DNA of 64,000 nt from Xylanimonas allomyrinae (lineage in GTDB: Bacteria > Actinomycetota > Actinomycetes > Actinomycetales > Cellulomonadaceae). Positions 56,013 through 64,000 of the stretch are shown here, in pieces. Positions within the stretch are counted from its first letter, which is position 1. Every line of letters starts with the position of its first letter. The notes beneath the pieces are model-generated. The model did no database searches, had not been told where the DNA came from, and saw only the letters and a program-made list of their open reading frames with translations. The DNA is taken from the NCBI RefSeq assembly GCF_004135345.1, contig NZ_CP035495.1, positions 868,001-932,000 on the forward strand. Direction: 5' to 3'. Both the position numbers and the translations under genes were made by a program.

Positions 56013-58144
56013 GACGCCGCGCAGTGCACCTCGTCCGCCAGGGCGCCGACACCGAGTGCGCCCTCGCCTGTTGCGCGATGGTGCTGCACGCCGCAGGCAG
56101 CGGCACCCGGATGGCCGACCTCCGGCGGCGGTACGAGCCCGGACGCGACGGTCTGAACGTCAAGCACATCACCACGGTGCTGCGCGACCACGGCTGCGAA
56201 CCGCACGTCTATCGCACCACGGCCGCCGGCCTCGCGACCGTCCCGCTGCCCGCCATCTGCTACTGGGATCGCCGCCACTACGTGGTCGTGACCCGCGTCG
56301 ACAGCCGCGGCGCCACCCTCTACGACCCCGGCACGGGAAGGGCACGCATCTCGCACGCGCAGCTCGACGTGCACTTCTCAGGGCTTGCCGTCACCTCCGA
56401 ACCGGCGTCCCGCCGCACGCCCAGCACGGTGCCGTCGCCCGCACGGGTGCTCGCGCGGCTGGCACGCCCGCACGCCGGGGTGCTGCTCGGGGCGCTCGGT
56501 GCGGCGCTCGTGTCGGCGCTCGCGGTCATCGGCCTGCCGTCGGTGCTGGGCGCCGTGCTCGACGGCAGCCCGTCCGACGGCTGGGGGGCGACCGCCTCGG
56601 TGCTGCTGGGGATCGCCGTCATGTACGCGCTGCTGCTCGTCGCGCGTTCGTCCGTGTCGATCCTCGCGTCCGTCGTGCTCGGCCGGTCGCTGGCCGAGCA
56701 GGTGTTCCATCGGCTCGTGCGTCTGCCGTACAGCTACTTCGTCAATCGCGGCACGGGTGCGGTCCTGTTCGACCTCGATGCCGTGCAGCAGCTGCGCGTG
56801 CTGCTGACCACCGACGTGATCGGCGTCGCCGTCGGAGTGATCGTCAGTGCGGCACTCCTCGGATGGATCGGGACGCAGTCGGTGACGGCTCTGGCCGCGA
56901 TGGGCGCGGTCATCATCGTTCTCGTCCTGCTCACCGTGGTGTCGAGCAGAGCGGTCCGGGCGACGGCGGTCGACGAGACCGCGCGACGGGCGGAGCTGCA
57001 GGGCGTCCAGGTCACGGCCGTCTCCGGTATCGAGGCGATCAAGACGAACGGTGCCGAGGAGCGCTACGTCCGCACGTGGCGGAGCCTCAACAACCGTGTC
57101 CAGCGGGCTTTCGCCCGGCTGCAGGGAGTGCAGGCGGCGTTCACGGCGCTGACCGCCGGGCTGCAGCTCGTCGCACCGATCCTCATCGTCGTGATCGTCA
57201 GCTCGCAGCGTGAGGCCGATGTCGCCACCGTCGTCGCCGTGCAGGCACTGAGCGGGTTCCTGCTGGGCCAGGTGGCAGCAGTCGCCGGCTCGCTGACCGC
57301 CGTCGCCGAAGGCTGGGCGATGCTCGACCGGGTAGCGGCCGTGCTCGTGCACCCGGTGGACGACCGGTTTCAGGGCGATCCCGGATCGGCACCCACGTCC
57401 ACGGAGATCGCGGTGCGTGCCGCGAGCTTCGCCTACGCGACGTTCTCCACCCCCGTCGTGCGGTGTGTGACGCTCGACGTCCCGGCGGGGTCCATGGTTG
57501 CGCTGGTCGGTCCTTCGGGGTCGGGCAAGAGCACTCTGGGTCGACTCATCGTCGGACTGCACCGCCCCACCGAGGGCAGTGTCGCGGTCGGAGGGAACGA
57601 TCTCGCGCACTACGACCGCGACGCGTACTACGCGCACGTCGCCTACGTGCCCCAGTCGGTCGTTCTCGACCACGGGACCCTGCGCGACAACCTCTTGCGG
57701 GGGGTCGGCGACGTGTCTGACGACGCGATCGCCAAGGCTCTGGAGTGCGTGGGTCTCGCCCACGACGTCGCTGGGATGCCGCTCGGGCTGGAAACGCCGG
57801 TGGCCCCCCTCGGCCAGAACCTCTCGGGCGGGCAGCGCCAGCGGGTCGCGCTCGCGCGTGCCGCGCTCAAGCGTGCGTCGGTCATCGTGCTCGACGAGGC
57901 GACCAGCTCGCTCGACCACGAGGCCGAGTCGACCGTCACCGAGTACTTCCGTGGACTCAACGCGACCCGCGTCGTCATCGCGCACCGCCTCTCGACGATC
58001 ATCGACGCCGACCTCATCTGCGTCATGGACGAGGGCCGGATCGTGGAGCGGGGGACGCACGCCGAGCTCGTGGCCCGACGCGGCCGGTACTGGGAGCTCT
58101 ACTCGTCTCGAACCAGCGCCGCGGCGGGATTGATCCCTGTGTGA
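56009..58144 (+). CDS. lanT: Peptidase-containing ABC exporter LanT
   Basis: 711 residues in three parts. C39 protease (1-130): RQGADTECALACCAMVLHAAG with the catalytic Cys, His in RRHYVVVTRV, Asp in YDPGTGRA. Transmembrane domain (about 140-430) with six helices. ATPase (about 450-700): [50 protein letters not shown]. It cleaves the double-glycine leader and exports the lanthipeptide. All catalytic residues are visible, so maturation should be self-contained. Confidence 0.95.
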   Translation: MRRRAVHLVRQGADTECALACCAMVLHAAGSGTRMADLRRRYEPGRDGLNVKHITTVLRDHGCEPHVYRTTAAGLATVPLPAICYWDRRHYVVVTRVDSRGATLYDPGTGRARISHAQLDVHFSGLAVTSEPASRRTPSTVPSPARVLARLARPHAGVLLGALGAALVSALAVIGLPSVLGAVLDGSPSDGWGATASVLLGIAVMYALLLVARSSVSILASVVLGRSLAEQVFHRLVRLPYSYFVNRGTGAVLFDLDAVQQLRVLLTTDVIGVAVGVIVSAALLGWIGTQSVTALAAMGAVIIVLVLLTVVSSRAVRATAVDETARRAELQGVQVTAVSGIEAIKTNGAEERYVRTWRSLNNRVQRAFARLQGVQAAFTALTAGLQLVAPILIVVIVSSQREADVATVVAVQALSGFLLGQVAAVAGSLTAVAEGWAMLDRVAAVLVHPVDDRFQGDPGSAPTSTEIAVRAASFAYATFSTPVVRCVTLDVPAGSMVALVGPSGSGKSTLGRLIVGLHRPTEGSVAVGGNDLAHYDRDAYYAHVAYVPQSVVLDHGTLRDNLLRGVGDVSDDAIAKALECVGLAHDVAGMPLGLETPVAPLGQNLSGGQRQRVALARAALKRASVIVLDEATSSLDHEAESTVTEYFRGLNATRVVIAHRLSTIIDADLICVMDEGRIVERGTHAELVARRGRYWELYSSRTSAAAGLIPV

Positions 58145-58213
58145 GATGTCCGGAATGTGACCCTCTCGCGCGCATGTTGGCGGAGGTCCTGCACTTCTGC
58201 GTAGGGTTCTGGT

Positions 58214-59299
58214 GTGACCGACGTGGCGCCAAGCACCAGCATGCTTCGTGCAACAGCGGTGGATCTCTACCTCTACATCTGTGCTCGTGGCGGTGACTGG
58301 ACGATCGAGACGGCGTCCGAGGACCTGGGCCTCCATCTGGACGAGGTCGAGGGTGCGCAGGCGGAGCTGGTCAGGTTCCGGCTGCTCACCGCGGTTCACG
58401 CGGGCGGCGCCGAAGCGTTGGTCGCGAGTGCCCCCGACGTCGCGCTCGCCGAGCTGGTCGACGACGACGAGCGCCAGATCCAGGAGCTCCGCGCGGCGGT
58501 CACGAACCACCGCCGCGAGCTGTTGGCGCTTCTGCCGGCGTATCGACGAGCGCGCGAGAGCGCCGTGGCGAGTTCCCAGGTCGAGACGATCGAGGATCCG
58601 GAGAGCGTGCTGCGCTTCCTCATGGACGTCGGACGACGGGTGACGCGTGAGGTGCTCATCGTCCAGCCCGGTGCAAACGGCAGCGTGAAGCGCCACGAGG
58701 AGTCCAACGAGAAGGACCGGGCGCTGCTCGAGCAGGGCGTCGCGCGCCGCACGCTCTACCACCACCGTCGGCGCGACCATCTGCCGACGCAGCGGACGGT
58801 CGCCGAGCTGGAACCGCTCGGCGCGCAGTTCCGCACCCTGCCCGTCGTCCCCTTCCGCATGCTCATCTTCGACCGGCAGTTCGCGCTCGTGGCACGTCAA
58901 CGGGATGCCGCCGACCGCGCCGCGCTCGTGTTCCGCGCCCCGGACGTTGTCGCCGCGTTCGCGGCGGTCTTCGACGCGGCCTGGGAGTTCGCCAGTCCGT
59001 TCCACGCGTCCCCCGACCCGGAAGGCGCGGAGGGCGGCGACGGCCTGGCGGCGCTCCAGCGGACGATCCTCTCCGGGCTGAGCATGGGCCTCACCGACCA
59101 AGCGTTGGCGGGCAGGCTTGGCATCTCGGTGCGGACATGTCGTCGGCACATCGCCGCGTTGTTCGAGCAGTTGGGTGCGGAGAGCAGGTTCCAGGCCGGG
59201 GTGCTCGCGGTCGGACGCGGGTGGATCCCGCCGTCGACGGCGACGCGGCTGGCCGAGTCGCGTGTGACCCGGGCGGTACCGCCTCCTGAACGACGGTGA
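58214..59299 (+). CDS. LuxR-type regulator with TrmB-like N-terminus
   Basis: 361 residues from GTG. The N-terminal winged-helix-like part (ATAVDLYLYICARGGDWTIETASEDLGLHLDEVEGAQAELVRFRLL) resembles TrmB regulators; a middle phospholipase-D-like sensing region follows (DVGRRVTREVLIVQPGA, PFRMLIFDRQFALVARQ). The LuxR helix-turn-helix is at about 280-340: ILSGLSMGLTDQALAGRLGISVRTCRRHIAALFEQLGAESRFQAGVLA. This architecture is common beside actinobacterial RiPP loci. Likely controls lanA via the palindromes at 52711-52778, but no site copy was found before its own gene. Confidence 0.85.
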   Translation: MTDVAPSTSMLRATAVDLYLYICARGGDWTIETASEDLGLHLDEVEGAQAELVRFRLLTAVHAGGAEALVASAPDVALAELVDDDERQIQELRAAVTNHRRELLALLPAYRRARESAVASSQVETIEDPESVLRFLMDVGRRVTREVLIVQPGANGSVKRHEESNEKDRALLEQGVARRTLYHHRRRDHLPTQRTVAELEPLGAQFRTLPVVPFRMLIFDRQFALVARQRDAADRAALVFRAPDVVAAFAAVFDAAWEFASPFHASPDPEGAEGGDGLAALQRTILSGLSMGLTDQALAGRLGISVRTCRRHIAALFEQLGAESRFQAGVLAVGRGWIPPSTATRLAESRVTRAVPPPERR

Positions 59300-59640
59300 C
59301 GAGCGGACGGGCCCGGGCACACCGCTCGCTCGTCCTTCGCCATTCTCGTGGATCCGCCCGATGGCCGGTGTCGGCCGTGACCTCTTCTTGCCATCGGGGC
59401 CGTACGAGTGTGCTGCATTCCGCCGCACCTCGCGGAACTGACGGAACTCCACGATTGTCAACACCGTCCGACGGTGCCTGAACGGTCTGGCCCGAACGAT
59501 CCTGCAGCAACCTGTCATGACCCGAACCGGGCATTGTGGTCATACTGGCGAGCCGCGCAGGATGGCGCCGTCGCCAGGCCCCGAGAGGGGGCCTGGAACA
59601 ACAAGCACAAAGCACATCGATCACTACGTCTGGAGTCGAT
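59300..59640. other. Intergenic region after the class II cluster
   Basis: 341 bases. GACGAGCGG/CCGCTCG repeats at about 59297-59330 could terminate the regulator gene. Nearer the next gene, TCTGGAGTC (59629-59637) is the ribosome site of the small secreted peptide. No further gene is supported. Confidence 0.4.
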
Positions 59641-59823
59641 ATGTCGACGATCCGTACCACCGTGTGTACTGCCGCGCTCGCTGCAGTTGCCGCTGTCTGC
59701 GCCGCGGTATCGGCTCAAGCAGCGTCCACCTCCGACATCACGGGTGCGTCCGTCGCGGTGATCGCCTCACCGCTCAATGGCGGTGGGAACCACGAGCCCG
59801 GGATCCGCATCTGGGACTGGTGA
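59641..59823 (+). CDS. Small secreted peptide of unknown function
   Basis: 60 residues: MSTIRTTVCTAALAAVAAVC followed by AAVSAQA is a classical signal peptide with a likely AQA/A cut. The mature part has about 33 residues ending GGGNHEPGIRIWDW. GGAG lies six bases before the ATG. No cysteines remain after cleavage and no family is known. Its proximity to the lanthipeptide cluster and matching direction leave open a role as secreted partner, but a housekeeping exported peptide is equally possible. Confidence 0.55.
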   Translation: MSTIRTTVCTAALAAVAAVCAAVSAQAASTSDITGASVAVIASPLNGGGNHEPGIRIWDW

Positions 59824-60308
59824 CCCAGAACCGCGTACCGGCTCAGGGCGCAGCGCCGGGCACTGGAGGTGGCGGGACATGGTGGACGACCACGGCGCCG
59901 TGCATCGCACCTGGAGATGATCTTCCATTGCGGTGATCCTCCTTTGACGGATGGTCCACGGCGTTCGACGACGCCATGACCGAGCTTTGGGAGAGCATCG
60001 AGTCGGCCCCCGAGGTCTTCGACCTGAACATGCAACGGTCGGACATGGCGGAGGCCAGGTTCGGTGCTGATGGCCTTCAACGCCCAGTCGGCGTCCGCCG
60101 CACGGGCGGCGATCGTGCGCGAGACCGTCGGGTCCGACGCGGTCGGCACGTGCGGGAGGGGGGGCGGGCGGATCGTTCACGTGTATGGGGACGGCTCGCG
60201 GTGGCGGTGCGCGTGCGGGGCGGCTCCGCTCGCGGGACAGAAGCCGAGACCGTGCAAATGGACGAAGAACCCCGCTCTCCAGACGGAAGGCGGGGTCACT
60301 TGCGTTAG
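59824..60308. other. Gene-poor stretch with a terminator
   Basis: 485 bases with no convincing gene; overlapping short frames on both strands have no family traits. A hairpin ACCCCGC/GCGGGGT (60269-60296), read on the reverse strand, is followed by TTCTTCG and fits a terminator for the reverse-strand gene at 60309-60665. Confidence 0.45.
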
Positions 60309-60665
60309 TCAGGCGGGCGCGCACAGCCATGCCTCGAGGGCGATCTGGGCTCCGACGAACGCCGGGAGGACCTCCGCCCGGGCCTCGGGCGGCGTCGCGG
60401 AGTAGGTCTGGAGGCACACACCAGCGAGGGCCGACACGAGACGCGGGGCGACGTCGGGAGCGTCCGCGGGGCGCGGCGTCACGCCGTCGTCAATCCACGC
60501 CGAGAGGGCCTCCCAGAGGCGCCCGTACCTGACCAGCGAGGCGGCCCGCTCGGCGTCCGGCGCGCCCGCGTGTTGGGCCTCCAGGGCGGCGAGGTAGGAC
60601 CCGCGGGCGGTGGCCTCTTTCAGCGTCGGGCGGGCGTCTCGGAGGGCGTCAGAGGACGTGAGCAT
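60309..60665 (-). CDS. Hypothetical protein
   Basis: 118 residues, mostly alpha-helical by composition: LTSSDALRDARPTLKEATARGSYLAALEAQHAG, then LWEALSAWIDDG and EVLPAFVGAQIALEAWLCAPA. No signal peptide, membrane helix or recognised motif. The length and helices recall small actinobacterial proteins of unknown function. Gene status rests on coding-like third-position GC and on the terminator just after its stop. Confidence 0.45.
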   Translation of the reverse strand: MLTSSDALRDARPTLKEATARGSYLAALEAQHAGAPDAERAASLVRYGRLWEALSAWIDDGVTPRPADAPDVAPRLVSALAGVCLQTYSATPPEARAEVLPAFVGAQIALEAWLCAPA

Positions 60666-60718
60666 GGCGCCGAGGGTAGGGGCAGCCGGTGACGCAGACG
60701 GGCCGATAGCATCCCGCG

Positions 60719-61012
60719 TTGACTTCTGACGATCGGGTGGCCCTCGCGGTGGGCCTCGTGACGCTCGCAGTGGCGGTCTTTGCGTGGAGGCACGCGCGCC
60801 CCGGCGCGCCGTTCAAAGTGACCAGTTCCTCTCAGGAGGAGTTCGGTCTGGAGCGCACGGGCTACGCCCCTGTCGTGGTCGAGGCTGTGTACGTGCCACA
60901 CCATCGGAGGCTCGTGCGTGCCAACGAATCGGCCTCCGAGGGCCCGCACTCGACGGGTCACGGAGACCCGTTCTTCTTCGACCTGCACGGGGCTCGCCCG
61001 CACCGGTGGTGA
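60719..61012 (+). CDS. Hypothetical small membrane-anchored protein
   Basis: 97 residues from a TTG. One N-terminal helix VALAVGLVTLAVAVFAWRHA, then a basic/polar tail with VTSSSQEEFGLERTGYAPVVVEAVYVPHHRRLVRA and HGDPFFFDLHGARPH. Topology suggests an anchored cytoplasmic or external domain. No family recognised. It diverges from the reverse-strand gene at 60309-60665, leaving about 50 bases for both promoters. Confidence 0.5.
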   Translation: MTSDDRVALAVGLVTLAVAVFAWRHARPGAPFKVTSSSQEEFGLERTGYAPVVVEAVYVPHHRRLVRANESASEGPHSTGHGDPFFFDLHGARPHRW

Positions 61013-61179
61013 AGCGCAGCGGTCGCTCGTGGTGCTCGCCACGGTTGATCTGGCGTTGGTCGGCGCCGGCAGAAGGTGCGCGGGACCATATGCCGGGATT
61101 GGGTGGGATGTCCGAGCGTGTGTTCCCGCGAACGCCATCGTGCTGCGCTGCCAGAGGCTTGGTGTGCCACGATGCGCGG

Positions 61180-62877
61180 ATGCCGGGCACTCTTCACGCG
61201 TATGTTGTCGATGGAACGCAGCTCAAGGTCAAGGTCGTCTCGGATCAGGGTGTTGAACTCACCTTGGGTGGTGCGATCGACGACGTCGCTCCGGTCCCCG
61301 AGGCGGGGAGCGCGCTGGACGGCAACCCGGCGCTCGTGAGCAATATGTGGGCCTTCGCGAAGGCCTGGTACATGGTGCACACGACGTCGGACGCTCTCGC
61401 CGCCGAGATTCCCGACCCCGAAGAACAGCGGGCGGCCTTCGAACTCGTCGCGGCGGGCCGAAAGCTCGCGGAGAAGCAGTCCGAGGCGTTCGCGAAGGTG
61501 GCGCAGTGGATCGCTGATGTTGCGGATGAAGTGAACGCTGATGAGTCGAGGACCGGCTGGTGCTCGTCGTGCTTCACCAAGGCGGAGCACCACAAGTCGA
61601 ACCGCCCCGGTGGCCAGATGCCCGTGTATGTGTGCCAGGCGTGCGGGACGCCGACCCTCCCGTGCGTGGCGCCGGGATGCGGGAGTATGGCGATTCGTGA
61701 AGGGGGTGCCGTCCGGGTGCCGCAGTACTGCGCCGAGCACCGGCACGACATCCCTGGCTTCGAGAAGGCCGTTCAGAACATCGGCGGTCTGCATGACTAC
61801 GAGGACTACCTCAAGTACGAGAAGGCCAACCTGAGCAGAGCCACGAAGATCGCGGTGCTCGGGGCTGCAGGACTCGCGATCGGGACACCGGCGGCGCTGC
61901 TAGCGGCACCGGCCGTCGGTGGGGCGATCGGATCCCTCGGGATGTTCGGCGGGCTGTCTGGCGCCGCCGCAACATCCCACGGTCTTGCGCTCCTGGGTGG
62001 CGGCGCGATCGCGGCGGGCGGCCTCGGAATGGCGGGTGGCACCGCCGTCGTGACTGCCGTCGGCGCTGCGGTGGGTGGTGCGCTTGGCGCGTCCGTGTCG
62101 AACGCTTACGTCCGGGAGGACAAGTCGTTCCGCATCGAACTGCTGCGACCCGGCAGCGGTGGTGTCCCGGTCGTCGTGGCCAATGGTTTTCTCACCGAGG
62201 GCGACGCGGAGAAGTGGGGTGGCTGGCGCGGTCTGGTCGACGCGCGGTACCCGGACTCGCCGGTGTATCGCGTCCGCTGGGGGGCCAAAGAGCTCAAGGA
62301 CTTCGGCGTGCTGGGCGCGGGGATTGCCGGCAAGCAAAGCGGCATCCTCGTCCTCAAGGGCGGCGCAGCAAAGGCGACCAAGCTGGGAGCGAAGCTCCTC
62401 GGAAAGGCGTTCGGACCGGCCCTGCTCGCGGCGGATCTCGCCAAGAATCCGTGGCACGTCGCGAAGAACCGTGCGGACAAGACGGGCGTCGTCGTCGGTG
62501 ACCTCCTGGCCCGTACGGACGCGGAAAGCTACGTGCTCATCGGTCACAGTCTGGGGGCACGCGTGATGGCGGTGGCCGCGGAAGCCTTGAGCACGAAGCC
62601 CGGCGGCCCGCGGGTGCAAGCCGTGCATCTGCTCGGTGCCGCGATGGGCGCCAAGGGGGACTGGACCGCCCTGACCGCGGCCGTTGACGACGCCGTGTAC
62701 GGGTACTACTCCGCGAACGACAACATCCTCAGGATTGTCTACAAGGTGGCACAGGCTGGCCAGACCGCGGCGGGCCTGGTCGGGTTCACGCCCCCGACAG
62801 CCAAACTGGTGAACGTCGACGTCTCCGAGGTCGTGAAAGACCACTTCCAGTACCAAGACCGCATCCAGCTTTCCTGA
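61180..62877 (+). CDS. DUF726-like alpha/beta hydrolase with zinc ribbons
   Basis: 565 residues from ATG 61180. Residues 1-115 are a helical region. Then cysteine clusters WCSSC, YVCQAC, PCVAPGC and YCAEHRH suggest one or two zinc ribbons (about 125-190). A long Gly/Ala-rich hydrophobic stretch follows (about 220-310, IAVLGAAGLAIGTPAALLAAPAVGGAIG and similar), able to span or enter a membrane. The C-terminal domain has VVVANGFLTEGD and the nucleophile elbow VLIGHSLGARVMAVAA, with LGAAMGAKGDW after it, as in DUF726/TMCO4 hydrolases. Substrate unknown; a lipid or membrane-associated ester is a guess. Confidence 0.75.
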   Translation: MPGTLHAYVVDGTQLKVKVVSDQGVELTLGGAIDDVAPVPEAGSALDGNPALVSNMWAFAKAWYMVHTTSDALAAEIPDPEEQRAAFELVAAGRKLAEKQSEAFAKVAQWIADVADEVNADESRTGWCSSCFTKAEHHKSNRPGGQMPVYVCQACGTPTLPCVAPGCGSMAIREGGAVRVPQYCAEHRHDIPGFEKAVQNIGGLHDYEDYLKYEKANLSRATKIAVLGAAGLAIGTPAALLAAPAVGGAIGSLGMFGGLSGAAATSHGLALLGGGAIAAGGLGMAGGTAVVTAVGAAVGGALGASVSNAYVREDKSFRIELLRPGSGGVPVVVANGFLTEGDAEKWGGWRGLVDARYPDSPVYRVRWGAKELKDFGVLGAGIAGKQSGILVLKGGAAKATKLGAKLLGKAFGPALLAADLAKNPWHVAKNRADKTGVVVGDLLARTDAESYVLIGHSLGARVMAVAAEALSTKPGGPRVQAVHLLGAAMGAKGDWTALTAAVDDAVYGYYSANDNILRIVYKVAQAGQTAAGLVGFTPPTAKLVNVDVSEVVKDHFQYQDRIQLS

Positions 62878-63057
62878 GCGGTGTCCGGCGTCGGTACCTG
62901 GGTCGGCACGTCGCCGCCGGGCCATGTCATACGCATGCAGTCACATCCACTCTGGTCACCAGCGTTCTCCATCGGCCGAGCCAGCAAGCCCCGGGGAGCT
63001 GTGTTGCGCCGCCGGACACTCCAGCCTGGGTAGTAGCGGGGGCCTACCATCGCGCCC

Positions 63058-63576
63058 ATGACGCTCAGCATCACCCCCGAGCTCGAAACCGCGATCGCGC
63101 TCGGCTACGAGCGCCGCGATCGAGACAACATGGCACCGACGATCGACTACTTCGAGGATCTGCTCGCTCAGCACCCGGGCCATCCCGTCCTGACCTACGA
63201 GGTCGCAGGTGCCTATGACACTGCGGGTCACGAAGCCGAAGCGAGGGCTCGCTATGAGGAAGCCCTCGGCCTCGGGCTCACGGGCGAGAATCTCCGTCGC
63301 TGCTTGTGCCAGTACGGCAGCACGCTGCGCTGGCTCGGTGAGCACGACGCCTCGCTCGACGTGCTGGACCGCGCCCGCGGTGAGTTCCCGGAGTCCGACT
63401 CGGTCCGGGTCTTTCGTGCCCTCACGCTCAACGAGGTCGGACGTCATGACGAGGCCGTCGCCGAGTTGCTCGCCATCGTCACGCGGCACGCCGAGGTCAC
63501 CGACCTGGGCCGCTACGCGACCGGGTTGGAGGGGCTCGCTGCTTGGTACGACCGGGGCCGTCCGGCGCACGAGTAG
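63058..63576 (+). CDS. TPR-repeat protein
   Basis: 172 residues. Three to four tetratricopeptide-like helical pairs: NMAPTIDYFEDLLAQHPGHPVLTYEVAGAYDTAGHEAEARARYEEALGLG, then LRRCLCQYGSTLRWLGEHDASLDVLDRARGEFP and RVFRALTLNEVGRHDEAVAELL. It matches the small actinobacterial TPR proteins related to TPR_5. Protein-protein adaptor by family; partner unknown. Stands alone. Confidence 0.8.
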   Translation: MTLSITPELETAIALGYERRDRDNMAPTIDYFEDLLAQHPGHPVLTYEVAGAYDTAGHEAEARARYEEALGLGLTGENLRRCLCQYGSTLRWLGEHDASLDVLDRARGEFPESDSVRVFRALTLNEVGRHDEAVAELLAIVTRHAEVTDLGRYATGLEGLAAWYDRGRPAHE

Positions 63577-63887
63577 CACTCGAACGCCGACCCTCGACGA
63601 GCCACGTCTGTGGTGTCGAGCGAAAGGTCGCGCCGCATCGACAGCCCGCGCGGCCACGCACTGATGACGACAGGCATTCCAGGGACGTCCTCGGCGTAGA
63701 TTTCGGCGCGGAGCCGCGCCGATGTCGCTAGGGGCTGGGGTACTGCGGCCTCCGCGATCCGGGTCGTCGTCGTTGCGCTCCGGAGCGCTGCCCCGCTGCG
63801 TCGCGCGCTCGACGACACGCGGCCGCGAGGGCTGCGACGCTGTCGCCGCTCGGCAAGGATGGGGGGCAGCAGCGAGGGGAGCATCGA
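63577..63887. other. Intergenic region before the final partial gene
   Basis: 311 bases. Short frames on both strands exist but lack ribosome sites and recognisable content. GAGGGGAGC about five bases before the ATG at 63888 is a strong ribosome site for the next gene. Confidence 0.4.
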
Positions 63888-64000
63888 TGCCGTCCGCCGA
63901 GATCGTCCTGGGTGGGTACCCGGCGAAGAACTGCGCCCGCGCGGTGCACAACGACTTCTCGCCGGCGTCGCCGCCCAAGCCGCCGCTCGACGAGGCGACG
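63888..64000 (+). CDS. Start of a gene running off the window
   Basis: 37 residues visible: MPSAEIVLGGYPAKNCARAV followed by HNDFSPASPPKPPLDEAT. The GGYPAKNCARAVHNDF text resembles the start of actinobacterial RecB-like nuclease proteins, recalled only loosely, so the product is left open. Strong ribosome site. Confidence 0.6.

Noticed and set aside
52872..59518. Two reverse-strand open frames of about 1040 codons opposite lanM, lanT and the regulator.
   Set aside because: They mirror the GC-rich coding frames and are dominated by Arg/Gly/Asp/Val repeats with no domain; the forward genes have all catalytic residues.
63513..63884. Reverse-strand ORF of 123 codons between the TPR gene and the final gene.
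   Set aside because: It overlaps the TPR coding end, has no ribosome site and no recognisable content.

Overview
The window is high-GC DNA (roughly 70% by eye) from an actinobacterium, most likely a member of the Cellulomonadaceae/Promicromonosporaceae group of the Micrococcales. The rapZ-yvcK-whiA block, gap-pgk-tpiA-secG, RbpA, OpcA beside Zwf, the fused cytidylate kinase/Der GTPase and the frequent GTG starts all fit this; the placement is by gene content, not by a tree.

Layout. 1-24.3 kb is conserved core: rapZ (3' part), yvcK, an acyl-CoA synthetase and a YgjV-type membrane protein, whiA; glycolysis (gap, pgk, tpiA), secG, rbpA; the reverse-strand pentose phosphate operon tkt-tal-zwf-opcA-pgl; ctaB; then xerD-parA-scpA-scpB-rluB-cmk/der. 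Three core genes (tpiA, opcA, der), and probably rluB, each carry one single-base gap at a C or G run, which looks more like assembly error than decay. 24.4-26.3 kb holds an MFS transporter, a GNAT acetyltransferase and tRNA-Pro(GGG), after which the sequence becomes accessory.

26.4-28.1 kb holds remnants (an orphan ORF and a truncated SSB-like gene). 28.12-37.35 kb is a nested stack of insertion sequences. An IS256-type element (called IS-A here) keeps both outer inverted repeats and was entered three times: by an IS21 element, by an IS110 element and by a second IS256-type element. The IS21 copy was itself entered by another IS110, which was entered by another IS256. Target duplications and reading frames on both sides of each junction let the original genes be rebuilt. 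A broken IS256 gene, a tandem pair of lipoprotein genes (one damaged) and a decayed ISAs1 transposase follow to 40.4 kb.

41.1-59.3 kb is the most interesting part: two adjacent RiPP (ribosomal peptide natural product) clusters. Cluster 1 (41.56-50.75 kb) has a 51-residue precursor whose C-terminus is Thr, then nine perfect Ser-X repeats with X = V, L, V, Y, L, L, W, W, W, then Thr, with no cysteine. It is followed by a serine beta-lactamase-fold protein, an APH-like kinase, a HopA1-like protein and a luciferase-like (F420 or flavin) oxidoreductase. That is the dehydration plus dehydroalanine-reduction set of class V lanthipeptides. If every Ser is dehydrated and reduced to D-Ala, the product is a strictly alternating L,D peptide with a C-terminal W-x-W-x-W: a ribosomal analogue of gramicidin. 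Two ABC transporters, a small PLDc_N-like membrane protein and an iron-type alcohol dehydrogenase, possibly acting on the C-terminal Thr, complete it. Cluster 2 (50.77-59.3 kb) is a class II lanthipeptide locus: ABC exporter, a precursor with a CTLSWEC lipid-II motif of the mersacidin/actagardine kind, LanM, a C39-protease LanT and a LuxR-type regulator.

59.3-64 kb has small or poorly known genes: a secreted 60-residue peptide, a DUF726-like hydrolase with zinc ribbons, a TPR protein, and a gene start running off the end.
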